NCBI RefSeq assembly: GCF_003633775.1
Contig: NZ_RBIN01000005.1
Span: 124,001-188,000 of the forward strand
Direction of reading: 5' to 3'
Origin: Kushneria sinocarnis
GTDB taxonomy: Bacteria > Pseudomonadota > Gammaproteobacteria > Pseudomonadales > Halomonadaceae
Length of the DNA stretch: 64,000 bases
Positions 61,165 to 64,000 of this stretch are shown piece by piece. Numbering within the stretch: the stretch's first letter is position 1; each line of letters starts with the position of its first letter. A model generated the notes under the pieces. The model saw only the letters and a list, made by a program, of their open reading frames with translations, searched no databases and was not told where the DNA came from. The position numbers and the translations under genes are program-made.

Positions 61165-61665
61165 ATGTCCACGCCCTTCCCCGCCACCGCCTGGCGCCGG
61201 TTTCATGGTCTGCTGACCGTCCTGACACTGTTACTGCTGGCCGGCTGTGCCGGTAACCCGCCCCTGGATGTCGGCGATACCGGCACGGCCGATCAAGAGC
61301 TGTCGATCGACCGGGTCCTGATCATCGAACGGGCCCGGCAGGCACTGGGCACGCCCTATCGCTACGGGGGCACCACCGCCAGCGGCATGGACTGCAGCGG
61401 TCTGGCACAGGTCAGTTACGCCGCCGCCGGCATAACGATTCCGCGCACCTCGCAGCAGCAGTTCGACCGGCTGCCGCATCGCGATGTTGCCCGACCCGGC
61501 GACCTGCTGTTCTTCGGCTCGGGCAGCGTCAGCCATGTCGGTGTCTACATCGGCAACCAGCAGATGATTCATGCACCCGGCAGCGGACGGTCGGTGCGAA
61601 CCTCCAACATCACCAAACGCTACTGGCGTCAGCACTACCGGGGCGCGGCGGGCCCGGCGCGATGA
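61165..61665 (+). CDS. NlpC/P60-family lipoprotein peptidoglycan endopeptidase
   Basis: 166 aa. Lipobox-bearing signal (LTLLLLAGCAGN, Cys about residue 29) followed by an NlpC/P60 domain: ALGTPYRYGGTTASGMDCSGLAQ (catalytic Cys), FFGSGSVSHVGVYIG (catalytic His) and MIHAPGSGRSV (third residue). It cleaves peptidoglycan cross-links, anchored in the outer membrane. GAGAGAGG precedes ATG 61165. Overlaps the next reading frame start region at 61662. Confidence 0.9.
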   Translation: MSTPFPATAWRRFHGLLTVLTLLLLAGCAGNPPLDVGDTGTADQELSIDRVLIIERARQALGTPYRYGGTTASGMDCSGLAQVSYAAAGITIPRTSQQQFDRLPHRDVARPGDLLFFGSGSVSHVGVYIGNQQMIHAPGSGRSVRTSNITKRYWRQHYRGAAGPAR

Positions 61666-61724
61666 CCCGAACGGCTTCAGCTGTCAGAATCAAGCGTGCC
61701 ATCCATTGCTTCGGAATGCATGCC

Positions 61725-62525
61725 ATGTCGATGCCTCGATCCTGCCTGGCGCTCGCCTTCACGGCTCTCGTGAGCCTGGCGGGCTGCGGTGGTCATGACA
61801 CCACCTCCTCTGGCGAAGACGACCAGGCAACCGGGCAGCCCCCGCTGAATCCGGTCCATATCAACCGGCGGCTCGTCCAGCCGGATTGCCGGGACAACTG
61901 CGCCACCATTACCGTCAACTCCCTGCGCCTGGACGGAGCCCCCCGGCTGACACGACAGCTCGAACTTCGCCAGCTGCTGCTGGCCGGGGATTTCAACGAG
62001 AGTGCCGACGAGGCCCCGGCATCAATCCGGGAGTTCGCCGAGCACTTCTTCGCGCAGGCGGCAGCCGATCATGAGGAGCATCCGGACACCGCGACCTACG
62101 AGGCCCGCTTCGAGGCCGAAGTGGTCGCCGATCACGATGACCTGCTGGTCATCCGGCTCGACGATTACGTCTTCCGGGGCGGTGCCCACGGCATGCCGAC
62201 CACCGGCTACATGGTGATCGACCAGCGCAACCGGCACGTGGTCACCCTCGATGACATGCTCAAGGCGGGCCAGCGCGAGGCCTTCAACCAGGCCCTGCAG
62301 GCCGCCCATCAGCGCTGGCTGGACAGCCTCGATCAGCCCCTCGACACCGGTGACTGGCCCTTCGCACCCAGCGACAACGTCGCGCTCCTGCCCGAGGGCG
62401 CAGTGGTGAAGTACCAGCCCTATGCCATTGCGCCCTATGCCGCCGGCCAGCCCGAGCTGCATATCCCGTACCGCGAGCTGGAAGGCATCTTCAAGCCGCG
62501 CTATCTGCCGCAGGACGCATCCTGA
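61725..62525 (+). CDS. DUF3298/RsiV-like lipoprotein
   Basis: 266 aa. Lipobox signal LALAFTALVSLAGCGGH, then a DUF4163/DUF3298 domain: SIREFAEHFFAQAAADHEEHPD, DDLLVIRLDDYVFRGGAHGMPTTGYMVIDQRNRHVVTLDDML and PYAAGQPELHIPYRELEGIF. The domain is found in RsiV-type proteins and may bind lysozyme-like ligands; the role here is unknown. Starts at 61662, 61716 and 61725 are in frame; the last gives the cleanest lipoprotein signal. Follows the NlpC/P60 gene closely. A terminator follows. Confidence 0.83.
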   Translation: MSMPRSCLALAFTALVSLAGCGGHDTTSSGEDDQATGQPPLNPVHINRRLVQPDCRDNCATITVNSLRLDGAPRLTRQLELRQLLLAGDFNESADEAPASIREFAEHFFAQAAADHEEHPDTATYEARFEAEVVADHDDLLVIRLDDYVFRGGAHGMPTTGYMVIDQRNRHVVTLDDMLKAGQREAFNQALQAAHQRWLDSLDQPLDTGDWPFAPSDNVALLPEGAVVKYQPYAIAPYAAGQPELHIPYRELEGIFKPRYLPQDAS

Positions 62526-62560
62526 GGTCCCGCTGTTCCCGGTTACATCCGCGCCCATCA

Positions 62561-62597
62561 ACCGGCCATACCTCTCTCGGTATGGCCGGTTCTTTTC
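62561..62597 (+). terminator. Rho-independent terminator after the DUF3298 lipoprotein gene
   Basis: Perfect 13 bp stem AACCGGCCATACC / GGTATGGCCGGTT with a TCTCTC loop, followed by CTTTTC. Confidence 0.88.
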
Positions 62598-62665
62598 TGT
62601 CTGGGACCAAAGTCTCCATTGCGCTCTCCGATGGCGCCGCCTAGCTTGGTTCGCATTGCAAATTA

Positions 62666-62684
62666 TTGTTCAACTGACGAACAA
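62666..62684. promoter_or_regulatory. Dyad TTGTTC-N7-GAACAA upstream of pobA
   Basis: Perfect 6 bp inverted repeat 25 bases before the pobA start in an AT-rich promoter patch. Good candidate for the binding site of the pobA activator, which is not in the window. Confidence 0.5.
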
Positions 62685-62708
62685 GGCGCCACGACAGGGA
62701 GAGCCAAC

Positions 62709-63917
62709 ATGACTTCTGTACACCGCACCCGTGTCGCCATCATTGGAGCCGGTCCCGCCGGACTGGTGCTGTCGCACATGCTCACACGACAGGGTATCGA
62801 CTGTACGGTACTGGAGCGGCGTTCACGCGGGTATGTCGAATCCCGGCTCCGTGCCGGAGTACTCGAGCAGAACACGGTCGAACTGATCCGTGAACTGGGA
62901 CTCAATGCGCACATGGATCGCGATGGGCTCGAGCACCATGGCATCTATCTGCAGCACGATGGTCAGCGCTTCCACATCCCCATGACCGAACTCTGTGGAC
63001 GCAGTGTCACGGTCTACGGCCAGACCGAACTGACCCGCGATCTGATCGCTGCTCGGCTGGAAAGCGGCGGCGCACTGCACTTCGAGGCCGAGGTCGAGGG
63101 CGTTCACGACCCCGACAGTGATCATCCGGCCATCAGCTATCGGTTCGACGGCGAAGAGCATCGCCTCGAGTGCGATTTCATCATCGGCTGTGACGGCTTT
63201 CACGGCCCCTGTCGCAACGCCATACCCGAGCATCGTCAGCGGCTGTTCGACAACCACTACCCCTACGGCTGGCTGGGTATTCTGGCACGGGTACCGCCTT
63301 CCACCGACGAGCTGATCTACGCCGCTCATCGCGATGGCTTTGCCATGCACAGCATGCGCTCGCCCGAGATCAGTCGGCTCTACCTGCAGGTTACGCACGA
63401 TGATCACCCCGACAACTGGTCGGACGATCGGATCTGGGAGGCCCTGGAAGCCCGTCTGGGCACCCCCGGCTGGACGCTGCAGCGTGGGCCAATCCTCGAT
63501 CGCAGCATCACCCCGATGCGCAGTTTCGTGGCCGAAACCATGCAGTACGGTCGGCTCTTCCTCGCCGGCGACAGCGCCCATATCGTGCCACCCACCGGAG
63601 CCAAGGGGCTCAACCTGGCGATTGCCGACATCCGGGTACTGGGGGATGCGCTGATTGCACACTACCTCGACGATGATGAGCACCCGCTGAAGGATTACAA
63701 CGCCCGGGTGCTGTGGCGAGTCTGGCGGGCCAATGCCTTTTCCAACTTCATGACCGGACTGTTGCACAACGCGCCCGAGGAGAACCCCTACGAGCATCAG
63801 CTGCGCATGAGTCGCATTGACTATCTGCATCGCTCGACCGCAGCAGCGACCGCTCTGGCGGAAAACTACACCGGCATGCCGTTTGACGCCTCGCAGCGCT
63901 TCATGACGCCACCCTGA
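62709..63917 (+). CDS. pobA: 4-hydroxybenzoate 3-monooxygenase
   Basis: 402 aa FAD- and NADPH-dependent hydroxylase that forms protocatechuate from 4-hydroxybenzoate. FAD motif VAIIGAGPAGLVLSHML (about 9-25), CDFIIGCDGFHGPCRNAI (NAD(P)H and FAD DG motif) and LFLAGDSAHIVPPTGAKGLNLAIAD are complete; RAGVLEQNTVELIRELGL is specific to PobA. Length matches the family (about 394). The protocatechuate genes are not in view. A dyad operator lies upstream and a strong terminator isolates it from the preceding gene. Confidence 0.95.
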   Translation: MTSVHRTRVAIIGAGPAGLVLSHMLTRQGIDCTVLERRSRGYVESRLRAGVLEQNTVELIRELGLNAHMDRDGLEHHGIYLQHDGQRFHIPMTELCGRSVTVYGQTELTRDLIAARLESGGALHFEAEVEGVHDPDSDHPAISYRFDGEEHRLECDFIIGCDGFHGPCRNAIPEHRQRLFDNHYPYGWLGILARVPPSTDELIYAAHRDGFAMHSMRSPEISRLYLQVTHDDHPDNWSDDRIWEALEARLGTPGWTLQRGPILDRSITPMRSFVAETMQYGRLFLAGDSAHIVPPTGAKGLNLAIADIRVLGDALIAHYLDDDEHPLKDYNARVLWRVWRANAFSNFMTGLLHNAPEENPYEHQLRMSRIDYLHRSTAAATALAENYTGMPFDASQRFMTPP

Positions 63918-64000
63918 TGATCGACCATGACAGCGCGCCGATCTGATGTCCCCGCCCGCCGGGTCTGCGCTGGCATATGCGATATGCCCGGAGTGCGACG

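Overview
The window reads as chromosomal DNA of a GC-rich, free-living gammaproteobacterium. The gene set fits a moderately halophilic member of the Halomonadaceae (Halomonas, Kushneria, Salinicola and relatives): TRAP transport, sugar-acid catabolism, a YccS-type FUSC protein, OmpW, ZapG/YhcB and PobA. This placement is inferred from gene content only. I see no rRNA, tRNA, CRISPR array, complete insertion sequence or prophage.

Layout. 1-4.3 kb: a non-phosphorylative L-rhamnose operon (rhaT, lactonase, rhaM, L-rhamnonate dehydratase, stub of an MFS gene) facing a frameshifted LysR gene. 4.4-13.4 kb: surface-sugar genes (FAD oxidoreductase, two paralogous GT2 glycosyltransferases, rfbB, a damaged rfbA, a DegT-type aminotransferase) with a hexuronate-type MFS gene. 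13.3-17.4 kb: mdaB/LysR pair, a D-2-hydroxyacid dehydrogenase, murI with an odd C-terminal extension, and a DUF6979 gene. 17.6-21.8 kb: a tightly coupled GntR regulator / ADP-ribosylglycohydrolase-like / NCS1 permease / PfkB kinase operon resembling E. coli yegTUVW. 22.1-25.4 kb: tautomerase, flavin split-barrel protein, and an MFS/LysR divergent pair. 25.4-29.1 kb: an AT-richer accessory island with a DUF2235 hydrolase, three unrecognised small genes and a LysR fragment.

29.2-34.2 kb: a DUF3100 permease / M20 amidohydrolase / beta-hydroxyacid dehydrogenase / aldehyde dehydrogenase operon. 34.4-45.9 kb: cell-wall hydrolase, pyrophosphatase, LysR, a second DUF2235 protein, carboxylesterase, flippase, CapA-like protein, FUSC protein and a DUF4105 protein. 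45.9-53.1 kb: a complete D-galactonate set (dgoD, dgoA, dgoK, IclR regulator) facing a DctPQM TRAP transporter that probably imports the sugar acid. 53.2-64 kb: mechanosensitive channel, alkylation repair pair (ogt, ada-alkA fusion), gloA, LysE exporter, M42 aminopeptidase, OmpW, ZapG, NlpC/P60 and DUF3298 lipoproteins, and pobA.

Two themes stand out. First, several genes are broken or truncated (LysR at 3.2 kb, RhmT-like stub, rfbA, LysR fragment at 25.4 kb, aldehyde dehydrogenase, murI read-through), which means either real gene decay or assembly error. Second, two compact sets of unknown function deserve attention: the yeg-like operon and the small-membrane-protein/DUF2235 island.
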